A stretch of 64,000 nucleotides of DNA from DATARH01 sp036489765 (GCA_036489765.1 DASXFE010000133.1:9750-73749), one strand, 5' to 3'; positions 51,050 to 59,886 are shown, numbered from the stretch's first letter. The notes: generated by a model not told the origin, from the letters alone. Program-made: numbers and translations.

Positions 51050-51426
51050 TAATAGTTCGAGATCTCGACCAGGTTCTGGTCCGGGTCGCGGATATAGACC
51101 GAGGTGATCGTGCCCACAGCGCCGGCGCGGGGACCCGGGCCGGTGATGATCGGCACGCTGCATGAATTCAGGTGCGACACGACCTCGGCGATCGGCGTCT
51201 CGGTGATAAAGCACAGGTCGCCCGAGCCGCAGGTCGGCTTGTCGGCGACGAGGCCCGGGACGTCGTCGGCCGGGTGCAGGTTGATCTTCTGCTGGCCGAA
51301 CCTGAGCGCCGTGCGCCCCTCGCCGAAATGGAGCACCTCCATGCCCAAGACCTTCGTATAGAAATCGCAGGTCTTGGCGATATCGGCGACGGTCAGCACA
51401 AGGTGGTCGAGCCGCGCGATCTGCAT
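51049..51426 (-). CDS. VOC-family protein 2
   Basis: This 125-residue paralogue of the 49340-49708 protein has His in R-L-D-H-L-V-L near residue 8, His in I-N-L-H-P near residue 52 and the terminal Glu in L-V-E-I near residue 121. Extra cysteines occur in T-C-G-S-G-D-L-C near residue 68. It is upstream of the enolase-superfamily gene on the same strand, separated by a palindromic repeat. Confidence 0.82.
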   Translation of the reverse strand: MQIARLDHLVLTVADIAKTCDFYTKVLGMEVLHFGEGRTALRFGQQKINLHPADDVPGLVADKPTCGSGDLCFITETPIAEVVSHLNSCSVPIITGPGPRAGAVGTITSVYIRDPDQNLVEISNY

Positions 51427-51479
51427 GGGGGCCTCCCGGAATGTGTGTCGCCTCAGCTTGCCACGAACATCCCCAGCCG

Positions 51480-51587
51480 TCATCCCGGCGGAAGCCGAGG
51501 CCCAGGCCGGTGTGAGGCTGGTGCGATCCCGGCTACGCTCATACGGTATCTGCCATGGCCCCGGCTTCCGCCGGGATGGCGGTTGAA
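51480..51587. repeat. CATCCCGGC-type palindrome (copy 2)
   Basis: GTCATCCCGGCGGAAGCCGA on the left is answered by CCGGCTTCCGCCGGGATGGC on the right, with an inner TGCGATCCCGGC motif. It is related to the element at 9245-9352 and lies between divergent genes. Confidence 0.6.
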
Positions 51588-51607
51588 GAGCGGATGGGAG
51601 AACGGAG

Positions 51608-52402
51608 ATGAACCGGCTCGACGGCAGGGTGGCGTTGATTTCCGGCGCGGCGCGCGGGATCGGTGCGGAGACGGCGCGGCTGATGGTTGAGGCGGGTGCC
51701 CGGGTGGCGATCGGTGACATCCTCGACGAGCGCGCTCGCGAAACGGTGCGCGGGCTCGGCGACTCCGCGGTCTACCACCATCTCGATGTGACCAGCGAGG
51801 CGTCGTGGGAGGAAGCCATCGCTGCGGTCATGGCGAAATGGGGCGGGCTCGACATCCTCGTCAACAATGCCGGGATGTTTCTCGGCAAGGGGATCGAGGA
51901 GGCGTCAATCGAGGAATGGAGCCGCCTCGCCGCGATCAACCTGACCGGCGTCTTCCTCGGCACCAAGCTCGCGATCCCGGCCCTCAAGGATAGCGGGGCG
52001 AAGCGCGAGCACGGCAGCGCAATTGTCAACCTCGCCTCGGTCGCCGGGCTCGTCGGCTCGCAGCTCGACCCGCTCTATTCGATGACCAAGGGCGGCGTGA
52101 CCCTCTTCACCAAGTCCTCGGCGCTCGAATTCTCGCGCAAGGGCTACAAGATCCGCGTCAACTCGATCCACCCCGGCGTGATCCAGACCGACATGGGCGA
52201 GCAGACCTTCACCGCCCGCGCCCGCAGCCAGGGCTCCAACGACGTCGACGCCGCCCGCCAGATCGCGCTGCGCACCCACCCGATCGGCCGTCTCGGCGTC
52301 CCCAACGACATCGCGAAGGGCATCGTGTTCCTGGCCTCCGACGACGCCGGATTCATGACGGGCGCCGGGCTGGTGGTCGATGGCGGGCTGACGGCGCAGT
52401 AA
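51608..52402 (+). CDS. SDR-family oxidoreductase
   Basis: This 264-residue classical SDR has S-G-A-A-R-G-I-G near residue 12, N-N-A-G near residue 86, the catalytic Ser in N-L-A-S-V near residue 140 and Y-S-M-T-K near residue 159. The D-G-G-L terminal pattern and length resemble 3-alpha/3-beta-hydroxysteroid or cyclohexanol-type dehydrogenases. GGGAGAACGGAG precedes the ATG. The preceding gap carries a repeat, and no operon partners are seen. Confidence 0.86.
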   Translation: MNRLDGRVALISGAARGIGAETARLMVEAGARVAIGDILDERARETVRGLGDSAVYHHLDVTSEASWEEAIAAVMAKWGGLDILVNNAGMFLGKGIEEASIEEWSRLAAINLTGVFLGTKLAIPALKDSGAKREHGSAIVNLASVAGLVGSQLDPLYSMTKGGVTLFTKSSALEFSRKGYKIRVNSIHPGVIQTDMGEQTFTARARSQGSNDVDAARQIALRTHPIGRLGVPNDIAKGIVFLASDDAGFMTGAGLVVDGGLTAQ

Positions 52403-52419
52403 ACCTTCGCCCTCCGATC

Positions 52420-52473
52420 GCCTCCCGCCGCTCCGCCTCGCCCGCTCGTGGCAAAGGCGGAACGGCAGGAGGC
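52420..52473. terminator. GC-rich hairpin between convergent SDR and glucosidase genes
   Basis: GCCTCCCGCCGCTCCGCCT at 52420-52438 pairs with AGGCGGAACGGCAGGAGGC at 52455-52473 with two mismatches. It is placed exactly at the end of both convergent genes. Confidence 0.55.
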
Positions 52474-55154
52474 TAGTTCGCGGCGTCGGCACGGTCCTCG
52501 GCCATCGCCGCGTCGGGGTCGCTGGCGGTGTCGCGCAGCGGGGTCAGCAACAGCGCGACAAGGCCGGTCCAGCCGGTCTGGTGCGCGGCGCCGAGCCCGT
52601 GCCCGTCGTCGCCGTGGAAATACTCGTAGAACAGCATCTCGTCGCGGAATGCCGGGCTGTCGTAGCGGGCGTCGCCGCCGAAAACCGGGCGGCGGCCGTC
52701 TTTGCCCTTGCGGAAGATGCGGGTCAGGCGATGGGTGATCTCGTCGGCGACCTCGTTGAGGTTCAGGAGGATCCCCGAGCCGACCGGGCACTCGACCTGA
52801 AAATCGTCGCCGTAATAGCTGTGAAAGCGGCGCAGCGACTCGATCAGGAGGAAATTGACTGGAAACCAGATCGGCCCGCGCCAGTTGGAATTGCCGCCGA
52901 ACGCGCCGCTCGTCGACTCGCCGGGCACGTAGCCGATGCCGAACTGGGCCCCGGCATGATCGAAGATGAACGGGTGCTGCTCGTGGTATTTCGACAGCGA
53001 GCGGATGCCGTATTCGCTCAGGAACTCGGTCTCGTCGAGCATCCGCCGCAACAGGCATTTCATCCGGTGCCCGCGGAGGAGCGACAGGAGCTGCCGCTCG
53101 TCCTCGCTCCGCTCCTGCCATCGCGAGACGAGCCGCGCCAGCTCGGGCCGGTGGTCGAGGAACCAGCGCAGCCGCGCCGAAAACTCCGGCAGGCGCGAGA
53201 CGACGGCGCCGTCGAGCACCTCGACCGCGAAAAGCGGGATCAGGCCGACCATCGAGCGCACCCGCATCGGCACCGCTTCGGTATCGGGAAGCACGAGGAC
53301 GTCGTAGTAGAACCCGTCGGCCTCGTCCCAGAGCCCGAAATCCCTGCCGCCCATGTTGGTCATTGCCTCGGCGATCAGCAGGAAATGCTCGAAGAACTTG
53401 GTCGCGATGTCCTCGTAGACGTGATCGCGCACGGCCAGTTCGAGCGCGATGCGCATCAGGTTGAGCGTATACATCGCCATCCAGGCGGTGCCGTCGGACT
53501 GGTCGATGTGGCCTCCGGTCGGCAGCGGCGCGCTGCGGTCGAACATGCCGATATTGTCGAGACCGAGGAAACCGCCCTGGAAGATGTTGCGCCCCTCGGC
53601 GTCCTTGCGGTTCACCCACCAGGTGAAGTTCAGCATCAGTTTGTGGAAGACGCGTTCGAGAAAGGCGCGGTCGCCCTGCCCGCCGCGATGGCGCCGGTCG
53701 ATCTCGTAGACCCGCCACGCCGCCCAGGCATGGACCGGCGGGTTGACGTCACCGAACGCCCATTCATAGGCCGGCAGCTGGCCGTTCGGGTGCATGTACC
53801 ATTCGCGGGTCAGGAGAACGAGCTGACCCTTGGCGAAATCCGGGTCGATCAGCGCCAGGGTCACGCAGTGAAAGGCGAGGTCCCAGGCCGCGTACCAGGG
53901 GTATTCCCACTTGTCCGGCATGGCGATGACGTCGGAATTGTAGAGGTGCCCCCAATCGGCGTTGCGCCCGTGGACGTGTTCGGGCGGCGGCGGGGGCTGG
54001 AGCGGATCGCCCCGCAGCCACGTGCGCAGGTCGAGCATGTACACCTGCTTCGTCCACAGCATTCCGGCAAAGGCCTGACGCTGGATATGGCGGGCGTCGG
54101 GGTCGGTGATGTCCTGTTGCAACGCCTCGTAAAATTCGTCGGCTTCGGCGCGACGCCGGGCGAAGACCGCGTCGAAATCGCCATGCCTGCCGCCCGGGCC
54201 TAGGCGAAGGCGGAATTCGGCCTTGCCGCCGGCCGGAATCACGTCGTGGAAATGCACCCCCACCTTGGTGCCGAAGGGCGTCGGGTTCACCGCGTCGCGC
54301 TTGCCCTCGACGATGTACTCGTTGATCCCGTCCTTGAAATAGCCTGGCGCGTCGAACCCGTCATGCCGGCGGACATTGGTGTCGTTGTCGCAAAACAGGA
54401 ATTCGGGCGTGCCGTCGCAGACGAGCCGCAGCGGCTTCAGCTGCGGGTGGTCGACCGAGATCACGTTGGTCCCCTCGCGCGCCAGCACCGGCCGCCTCAC
54501 CCCCTCGGTCCAGGACCAGGTGTTGCGCGCCCAAAGCTGCGGGACAACGTGCAGCGGCGCCGCCTGGGGACCGCGGTTTTCCGCCGTGATCAGCATCAGC
54601 ACGTCGTCGATGCCGGCCTTTGCGTACTCGATCGTGATGTCGAAATAGCGGTCGCTCTCGAAGATCCCGGTATCGAGGATCTCGAATTCCGGGTCTGCCT
54701 TGGTGCGGCGGCGGTTTTCCTCGACGAGCCGGCCATAGGGGAATTCGCCCTGCGGATACTTGTACAGCATCCGCATGTAGCTGTGCGTCGGCAGCCCGTC
54801 GAGGTGGTAGTAGAGCTCCTTGACGTCCTCGCCGTGGTTGCCCTCTTCGTTGGTCAGGCCAAAGAAGCGCTCCTTGAGGATCGGGTCCTTCTCGTTCCAC
54901 AGCGCGAGCGCCAGGCACCAATAAAGGTGCCGCTCGGCCCAGCCGGCGATCCCGTCCTCGCCCCAGCGATAGGCCCGGCTGCGCGCGTGGTCATGCGGAA
55001 AATAGTCCCAGGCTTCGCCATGGGCGCTGTAATCCTCGCGCACCGTGCCCCATTGCCGGTCGCTGACATAAGGCCCCCAGAGCCGCCACAGCGCACCCTC
55101 GCGGATTTCCGCGAGGCGCCTCCCCTCCGCCGTCTCCGCGACCGATTTCGCCAC
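52473..55154 (-). CDS. GH63-like glucosidase/mannosylglycerate-hydrolase-like protein
   Basis: This 893-residue cytosolic glycoside hydrolase has an N-terminal beta-sandwich (about 1-330, with S-R-A-Y-R-W-G-E-D-G near residue 58) and a C-terminal (alpha/alpha)6 barrel. The barrel has W-Y-A-A-W-D near residue 420, G-G-F-L-G-L-D-N-I near residue 525 and D-Q-S-D-G-T-A-W-M near residue 550. These are features of the GH63/MGH clan; the catalytic acids cannot be fixed from sequence alone. It is last in a five-gene operon, starting two bases after the preceding stop codon. The sugar substrate is unknown. Confidence 0.82.
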   Translation of the reverse strand: MAKSVAETAEGRRLAEIREGALWRLWGPYVSDRQWGTVREDYSAHGEAWDYFPHDHARSRAYRWGEDGIAGWAERHLYWCLALALWNEKDPILKERFFGLTNEEGNHGEDVKELYYHLDGLPTHSYMRMLYKYPQGEFPYGRLVEENRRRTKADPEFEILDTGIFESDRYFDITIEYAKAGIDDVLMLITAENRGPQAAPLHVVPQLWARNTWSWTEGVRRPVLAREGTNVISVDHPQLKPLRLVCDGTPEFLFCDNDTNVRRHDGFDAPGYFKDGINEYIVEGKRDAVNPTPFGTKVGVHFHDVIPAGGKAEFRLRLGPGGRHGDFDAVFARRRAEADEFYEALQQDITDPDARHIQRQAFAGMLWTKQVYMLDLRTWLRGDPLQPPPPPEHVHGRNADWGHLYNSDVIAMPDKWEYPWYAAWDLAFHCVTLALIDPDFAKGQLVLLTREWYMHPNGQLPAYEWAFGDVNPPVHAWAAWRVYEIDRRHRGGQGDRAFLERVFHKLMLNFTWWVNRKDAEGRNIFQGGFLGLDNIGMFDRSAPLPTGGHIDQSDGTAWMAMYTLNLMRIALELAVRDHVYEDIATKFFEHFLLIAEAMTNMGGRDFGLWDEADGFYYDVLVLPDTEAVPMRVRSMVGLIPLFAVEVLDGAVVSRLPEFSARLRWFLDHRPELARLVSRWQERSEDERQLLSLLRGHRMKCLLRRMLDETEFLSEYGIRSLSKYHEQHPFIFDHAGAQFGIGYVPGESTSGAFGGNSNWRGPIWFPVNFLLIESLRRFHSYYGDDFQVECPVGSGILLNLNEVADEITHRLTRIFRKGKDGRRPVFGGDARYDSPAFRDEMLFYEYFHGDDGHGLGAAHQTGWTGLVALLLTPLRDTASDPDAAMAEDRADAAN

Positions 55155-55156
55155 CG

Positions 55157-55693
55157 CTACCCCGCTACGGTTTCTTCTTCCTCGATGTTAAGTGCGTCGT
55201 TGAACTTGTTGAAAAAGCCGCAAAGTGTGATGCGCAAAGTCAGCTCGACGATCTGCGCCTCGGTGAAGGCCTCGCGCAGCCGCGAGAACAGCGATTCCGG
55301 AATGCGGTTCGGTGCCTCCCAGGCGGCGATCGCGTATTCGACGACGAGCCGGTCGGTCGCATCGAGCTCGGGATGGCCCCGGTAGTCGAGGATCCGCGTC
55401 GCGCCTGCCGGCGACACCCCCTCGACCGCGAGAAACGGCGTGTGGTGGGCGACGCAATAATGGCACGCGTTGAGTTGCGACACCGTGACGACCGCCAGTT
55501 CGAGATAGCGCTTCGGCAGCGTCCTCGCGGCGCGCAGCTCCATCAACAGCGACATCAGATGCCGGAGCGCCGCCGGGACGTGGGCGAACACCGCCGCCTG
55601 ATTGCGGAACGGCCCGTACCCGGCAAACGCCTCGTAGATCGCGGTGAGATCGGGCGGAAGCTCACTCGATGGGATGTCGCGGACGCGGGCCAT
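55157..55693 (-). CDS. AhpD/carboxymuconolactone-decarboxylase-family peroxidase-like protein
   Basis: This 178-residue all-helical protein has the redox/proton-relay motif C-H-Y-C-V-A-H-H near residue 75, matching the AhpD-like CxxCxxxH signature. Helices rich in Ala/Leu surround it. Such proteins reduce alkyl hydroperoxides or act as thiol redox partners. It lies between the PEP-mutase-like and glucosidase genes with gaps of only a few bases, within a minus-strand operon. Confidence 0.84.
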   Translation of the reverse strand: MARVRDIPSSELPPDLTAIYEAFAGYGPFRNQAAVFAHVPAALRHLMSLLMELRAARTLPKRYLELAVVTVSQLNACHYCVAHHTPFLAVEGVSPAGATRILDYRGHPELDATDRLVVEYAIAAWEAPNRIPESLFSRLREAFTEAQIVELTLRITLCGFFNKFNDALNIEEEETVAG

Positions 55694-55700
55694 ATCTCTT

Positions 55701-56534
55701 CTATCTCTTCCAGAACCCGGCCATGTCGGCGCCGGTGACGCTGGGATTGTCCAAGTCGAAGCGGCCGTTAGCCCGGATGTCGCGGACCGCGTCGCGCACG
55801 ACGCTCAGGGCCAGCATCGCCAGCGAGGTCGCGGTCGTGATGCGGCGGACGCCGAGCGCCTCCAGCGCCGCGACGGCCGGATGCCCGGCGCGGACGTTGA
55901 TGTTGATCGGGCAGCCGAGCGCGTCGCAGAGCCGCTTGATCGTCGGCTCGTCGCGCAGCCCGATCGGGTAGATGCCGTCGGCGCCGGCAGCGAGATAGGC
56001 GCGGCCGCGCTCGATCGCTGCGGCAAGCTGCGCCTCGCCCTCGCCGACATGGCGGATAAAGAGGTCGACCCGCGCGTTGATGAAGATCGGCACGCCGGCC
56101 GCCACCGCCGCCGCCCGCGCGGCGCGCACCCGCGCCGCCGCGTCCTCCATCGCACGCATCCCGCCCTGGCCAGGGATACTGTCTTCGAGATTCACCCCCA
56201 CCGCGCCGGCCGCGACGATCTGGCCGATATTGTGGCCGACCGCCTCGGGCGTCGCGCCGAAGCCGCCCTCGATATCGGCGGTCACCGGCACGGAGACGGC
56301 GCGGACGACGCGCTCGGTCTGTCCGACCACCTCGTCCCACGGCGCACCCTCGCCGTCGCGAAAGCCGAGCGCGCCGGCGACGCCGCCGCTCGTCGTCGCG
56401 ATTGCCGGGAACCCCTCCTGCTCGAACATTCGAGCCGTCATCGCGTCCCAGGCATTGGCCATGACCAGCGCGCCCGGACCGGCGTGCAAGGCGCGGAACG
56501 CCTCGGCCCTGGCTGCTTGTTCGGCACCACTCAT
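55701..56534 (-). CDS. Isocitrate lyase/phosphoenolpyruvate mutase-family enzyme
   Basis: This 277-residue (beta/alpha)8 lyase has A-N-A-W-D-A-M-T near residue 25, the metal-binding T-A-D-I-E-G-G-F-G near residue 88 and N-L-E-D-S near residue 115. I-N-A-R-V-D near residue 150 follows. No catalytic K-K-C-G-H motif of true isocitrate lyases is visible, so a PEP mutase, oxaloacetate hydrolase or 2-methylisocitrate-lyase-like activity is more likely. The ATG overlaps the stop of the upstream amino-acid oxidase-like gene (ATGA). Confidence 0.82.
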   Translation of the reverse strand: MSGAEQAARAEAFRALHAGPGALVMANAWDAMTARMFEQEGFPAIATTSGGVAGALGFRDGEGAPWDEVVGQTERVVRAVSVPVTADIEGGFGATPEAVGHNIGQIVAAGAVGVNLEDSIPGQGGMRAMEDAAARVRAARAAAVAAGVPIFINARVDLFIRHVGEGEAQLAAAIERGRAYLAAGADGIYPIGLRDEPTIKRLCDALGCPININVRAGHPAVAALEALGVRRITTATSLAMLALSVVRDAVRDIRANGRFDLDNPSVTGADMAGFWKR

Positions 56535-57661
56535 CGCAACCTCCCTGGGCCGAGGCTTTCGGCAGTGATGCCGAGCGCCGCGATATCCGGCGGCAAGGCG
56601 CCCGTCGCGATCAGCGACGCCGCGGTCTTCGCCATCCCCTCGGCCGTCATGATCCCGTATCCGCCCTGCCCGGCGAGCCAAAAGAACCCATCGGCGAGCG
56701 GGTCGAACCCGTTGACCGGCGTGTGGTCGGGCACAAAGCTTCTAAGGCCCGCCCAGCGCCGCTCGACCCGGCCGATCTTGAGCGTTGTCGCCCGTTCGAG
56801 GCGGTCGATCGCGATCGCCACGTCGAGCTCCTCGGGCTGGATGTCCTGCGGCCCGACCGGCGTCTCGTCGGCCGGCGATACGAGGAGCTTCCCGGCGTCG
56901 GGCTTGAAATACCCGGTCTCGTCGGCATCGATGACCATCGGCCAGTGATTGGTGTCGAACCCGGCAGGTGCCGGCACGATCATCGCGGTGCGCCGCTTCG
57001 GCTGCAGTCCCACCGGCGGCAACCCCGCCATCCCGGCGACGACATCGGCCCACGCCCCGGCTGCGTTGACGACGAGCGGCGCCGCGAACTCCCCGGCCCG
57101 GGTCGCGACGGTCCACACGCCGCCGGCACGCGACAGGGTGGTCACCTCAGCATCCGTCCTGATCTCGCCGCCGCGGCGGCGGAAGAGGCGCAGATACCCC
57201 TGGTGCAGGTTATGGACATCTATGTCCATCGCCTCGGGCTCGAAAATCGCCGCCTCGACCCGGTCGGGCCGCAGCGCCGGCACAATCTCGCGCGCCTCTT
57301 TGCCGTCGAGCAATCGAAGGGTACGGTCGAGCGGGGCCATCTCGCCCCACATCGTGTTGAGCGTCCCCATCTGTTCGGGCGGGGCGTAGAGCATCGCGCC
57401 GCGCGGGGTGAGGATGGGGTGCTCGGTGAACCCGTCGGCCCAGGCAAGGTAGAAGTCGCGGCTCGCGTGAGTCAGCGTGCGGATCGTCAGGTTGCCGTAG
57501 GTCGCCGTAAAGAGCGCCGCCGAACGCCCGGTGCTGTGATAGCCGGGCTGCGATTCGCGCTCGATGAGAATGACCTTGGCCCCGGCGGCCAGATGTGCGG
57601 CAGCCGCGGCGCCCGCCATGCCGGCGCCGATGACGACGATGTCCGCGTGATGGGCCGCCAT
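56531..57661 (-). CDS. FAD-dependent oxidoreductase (D-arginine dehydrogenase/D-amino-acid-oxidase-like)
   Basis: This 376-residue DAO-family flavoprotein has the dinucleotide motif V-I-G-A-G-M-A-G-A near residue 10, E-R-E-S-Q-P-G-Y-H-S-T-G-R-S near residue 34 and N-A-A-G-A-W near residue 200. The G-Q-G-G-Y-G-I C-terminal FAD contact is near residue 340. The first two motifs are characteristic of DauA-type D-arginine dehydrogenases, though other D-amino acids or amines are possible. It is coupled to the lyase gene downstream. Confidence 0.85.
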   Translation of the reverse strand: MAAHHADIVVIGAGMAGAAAAAHLAAGAKVILIERESQPGYHSTGRSAALFTATYGNLTIRTLTHASRDFYLAWADGFTEHPILTPRGAMLYAPPEQMGTLNTMWGEMAPLDRTLRLLDGKEAREIVPALRPDRVEAAIFEPEAMDIDVHNLHQGYLRLFRRRGGEIRTDAEVTTLSRAGGVWTVATRAGEFAAPLVVNAAGAWADVVAGMAGLPPVGLQPKRRTAMIVPAPAGFDTNHWPMVIDADETGYFKPDAGKLLVSPADETPVGPQDIQPEELDVAIAIDRLERATTLKIGRVERRWAGLRSFVPDHTPVNGFDPLADGFFWLAGQGGYGIMTAEGMAKTAASLIATGALPPDIAALGITAESLGPGRLR

Positions 57662-57665
57662 GCGG

Positions 57666-58280
57666 CTAGTAGAGGCGGGTCCGGTAGTTTTCTTCCGTCA
57701 TCCGCTCGGCCTCCTTGGGCTCGACCTTCTGGCCGATCTGGTCGGCGATGACGACGCCGAGCGACGGAAAATCCTTCCGTCCGACGTGCTTTTCCGGGTT
57801 CCACAGATCGGAGCGGATCAGCGCCTTGCCGCAATGGAAATAAACTTCGTCAACCGTCACGAGGATGCCGCTCCGGGGCAGCTTGCCGTTGACCGCCGCC
57901 TGTCCGAGCAGCGTGGGATCGATCGTGATCTGCGCCCGGCCGTTGACCCGCAGCGTCTCGCGCAGCCCGGGAACGATGAAGATCAGCCCGACCTGCGGGT
58001 GCTGCAGGATGTTGCCGATCGAATCGACACGGTTGTTGCCGAGGCGGTCGGGTATCAGCAGCGTGTCGTCGTCGACGACCGTGACGAAACCCGGCGCATC
58101 GCCTTTCGGGCTGGCGTCGCAGCGTCCCTCGGCGTCGCAGGTCGCCATCACGATAAACGGCGACATCGCGATAAAGGCGCGCGAATGCTGTTCGAGCCGG
58201 GGGAGCTGCTTTTTGATCACCCGCTCCGACGGCTCGCCGTAAATTTCGCGGAGTTCGCGGATGTCTTCGACGATCGACAC
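57666..58280 (-). CDS. PPOX-class FMN-dependent flavoprotein (pyridoxamine 5'-phosphate oxidase-like, MSMEG_1061-type)
   Basis: This 204-residue split-barrel protein has F-I-V-M-A-T-C-D near residue 46, P-D-R-L-G-N-N-R near residue 78 and a C-terminal W-N-P-E-K-H segment. It is the first gene of the operon. The start is GTG at 58280, placed five bases after AGGAGG; a longer upstream frame lies in the divergent enoyl-CoA hydratase region and is not protein-like. The MSMEG_1061-like branch binds FMN or F420-type cofactor for redox on small substrates. Confidence 0.85.
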   Translation of the reverse strand: MSIVEDIRELREIYGEPSERVIKKQLPRLEQHSRAFIAMSPFIVMATCDAEGRCDASPKGDAPGFVTVVDDDTLLIPDRLGNNRVDSIGNILQHPQVGLIFIVPGLRETLRVNGRAQITIDPTLLGQAAVNGKLPRSGILVTVDEVYFHCGKALIRSDLWNPEKHVGRKDFPSLGVVIADQIGQKVEPKEAERMTEENYRTRLY

Positions 58281-58338
58281 GCTCGCCTCCTCATAGGTCT
58301 CAAGCCTAGTATGCACGAGTGGGGAATGAGGGGCCAGA

Positions 58339-59115
58339 ATGCCGGTCGAAGTCGCACGCGAGGCGCGCAGCGGAGGCGGGGTCGTCGCCCGCGTCACGAT
58401 CGCCAATGAGCCGCGGCTCAACAGCCTCAACCGCGCATTGATGGGGGAGTTTCTGGCGGCGATGGCGGGCATCGCCCGCGACCCCGATCTCCGTCTCGCG
58501 ATCCTCACGGGGGCCGGTGGCAAGGCCTTTGTCGGCGGCGCCGACATCAACGAGCTCGCCGCGCTCGACCGCGACAGCGCCCGCGACTTCATTACCCTCG
58601 TCCACCGCTGCTGCGACGCCTGCCGGCGCCTGCCGGTGCCGGTCATCGCGCGGATCGACGGCTATGCGCTCGGCGCCGGGCTCGAGCTCGCCGCCGCCTG
58701 CGATCTTCGCGTCGCCAGCTCCAAATCGCAGTTCGGCATGCCCGAGGTGCGCATCGGCCTGCCCTCGGTCGTCGAGGCGGCGCTGCTGCCGCGCCTCGTC
58801 GGCGCCGCCCGCGCCCGCAACCTCGTCCTGACCGGCGAGATGATCGACGCGCCGACCGCGCTCGCCTGGGGCCTTGTCGACGCCGTCGGCGAGCCGGATG
58901 CGGAGGTCGAGCGATTCGCCGCGCCGATCCTCGATTCGGGCCCGCAGGCGATCCGCATCCAGAAGGCGCTGGTGCTCGACTGGGAAGAGGCGCCCTCGAC
59001 GAGCGCGGCGGTCCAACGCGGCATCGACCGCTTTGTCGAAGCCTTCGACACCGATGAGCCGCAGCGCATGACCGCCGAACGGCTCGCCGCAATGCGCGCG
59101 CGGAGAGGGCGCTGA
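58339..59115 (+). CDS. Enoyl-CoA hydratase/isomerase-family protein
   Basis: This 258-residue crotonase-fold protein has G-G-A-D-I-N near residue 68, the oxyanion-hole region Y-A-L-G-A-G-L-E near residue 112 and P-E-V-R-I-G-L-P-S near residue 135, including the active-site Glu. It hydrates or isomerises enoyl-CoA intermediates in fatty-acid or aromatic degradation. It shares one base with the radC start (TGATG), implying translational coupling in the intact chromosome. Confidence 0.88.
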   Translation: MPVEVAREARSGGGVVARVTIANEPRLNSLNRALMGEFLAAMAGIARDPDLRLAILTGAGGKAFVGGADINELAALDRDSARDFITLVHRCCDACRRLPVPVIARIDGYALGAGLELAAACDLRVASSKSQFGMPEVRIGLPSVVEAALLPRLVGAARARNLVLTGEMIDAPTALAWGLVDAVGEPDAEVERFAAPILDSGPQAIRIQKALVLDWEEAPSTSAAVQRGIDRFVEAFDTDEPQRMTAERLAAMRARRGR

Positions 59116-59738
59116 TGCCGGCCAAACGCGCGAAAAGCGGCGACGGGCTTGCCGATTTCGCCGGCGCCGTGCCGCATTTCGTCGGCCACCGGGCGCGGCT
59201 GCGCCAGCGCCTCATCGCCGGCGGGCCGGACGCGCTGCCCGATTACGAGCTCCTCGAGGTTCTGCTCTTCGCCGGCAACCCGCGCGGCGACACCAAGCCG
59301 CTGGCCAAGGATCTGCTCCAGCGCTTCGGCAGCTTCGCCGAGGTGTTGAGCGCCGATGCCGACAATCTGGCGAGCGTGCCCGGGCTCGGCGAGGCCGGGG
59401 TCGCGGCGCTCAAATCGGTGCGCGAGGCGGCGCTGCGCCTCTTGCGCGCCGAGTTGCAGACGCGGCCGGTCCTCGGCTCGTGGGACAGGCTCATCGAGTA
59501 CTGCACGGCGACGATCGCCTACGGAAAGGTGGAGGAGTTCCACCTCCTCTTCCTTGACCGCAAGAACATGCTGATCGCGCACGAGCGCCAGCAGCGCGGC
59601 ACGGTGGACCACACGCCCGTCTATCCCCGCGAGGTCGTCAAGCGCGCGCTGGACCTGGGCGCCTCGGCCCTGATCCTCGTGCACAACCATCCCACTCGAC
59701 CTATTTTGATCACGCCTGATCACGCTCCTTCCTATTGA
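59115..59738 (+). pseudogene. radC: RadC (JAMM-domain DNA-repair protein) truncated at the JAMM motif
   Basis: This 207-residue RadC protein starts with the helix-hairpin-helix region (V-P-G-L-G-E-A-G near residue 92) and the JAMM core (E-F-H-L-L-F-L-D near residue 141, L-I-L-V-H-N-H-P at about 186-193). It then departs from the family pattern to T-R-P-I-L-I-T and stops. A complete RadC continues H-N-H-P-S-G-D-P-x-P-S and about 30 more residues. The metal Asp/Ser part is lost, so the product is unlikely to be active. The break coincides with the left end of the integrase-bearing element. Confidence 0.85.
59680..59724 (+). mobile_element. Putative attachment-site junction (attL) inside radC
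   Basis: Codons match radC up to H-N-H-P (59677-59694), then the sequence becomes element-like. Two direct copies of TGATCACGC follow at 59706-59714 and 59716-59724. The integrase gene starts 163 bp downstream. The exact core cannot be fixed without attB or attR. Confidence 0.55.
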
Positions 59739-59886
59739 ATCACTTGAATTATCTTTCTTGTCGTAGAGCCGGACATTATGGCATATTGGGGTCGGTTTTG
59801 AGGGGGATCGGTTGCCCTTGTGACCCCAGTCGCCGACCCCTACTACCCGTCTGGCGACCCCACTTGTGAGCCGATGGGAGAGCCCA
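59725..59886 (+). promoter_or_regulatory. Integrase leader with repeated GACCCC motifs
   Basis: GGGGTCGG at 59788-59795 is the reverse complement of CCGACCCC at 59833-59840, and GGCGACCCC follows at 59853-59861. These repeats just before an integrase gene could be arm-type binding sites or an autoregulatory region. No protein-like frame is present. Confidence 0.35.

Noticed and set aside
59115..59738. Calling radC a functional short form
   Set aside because: The residues after H-N-H-P that complete the JAMM metal site and the C terminus are missing.
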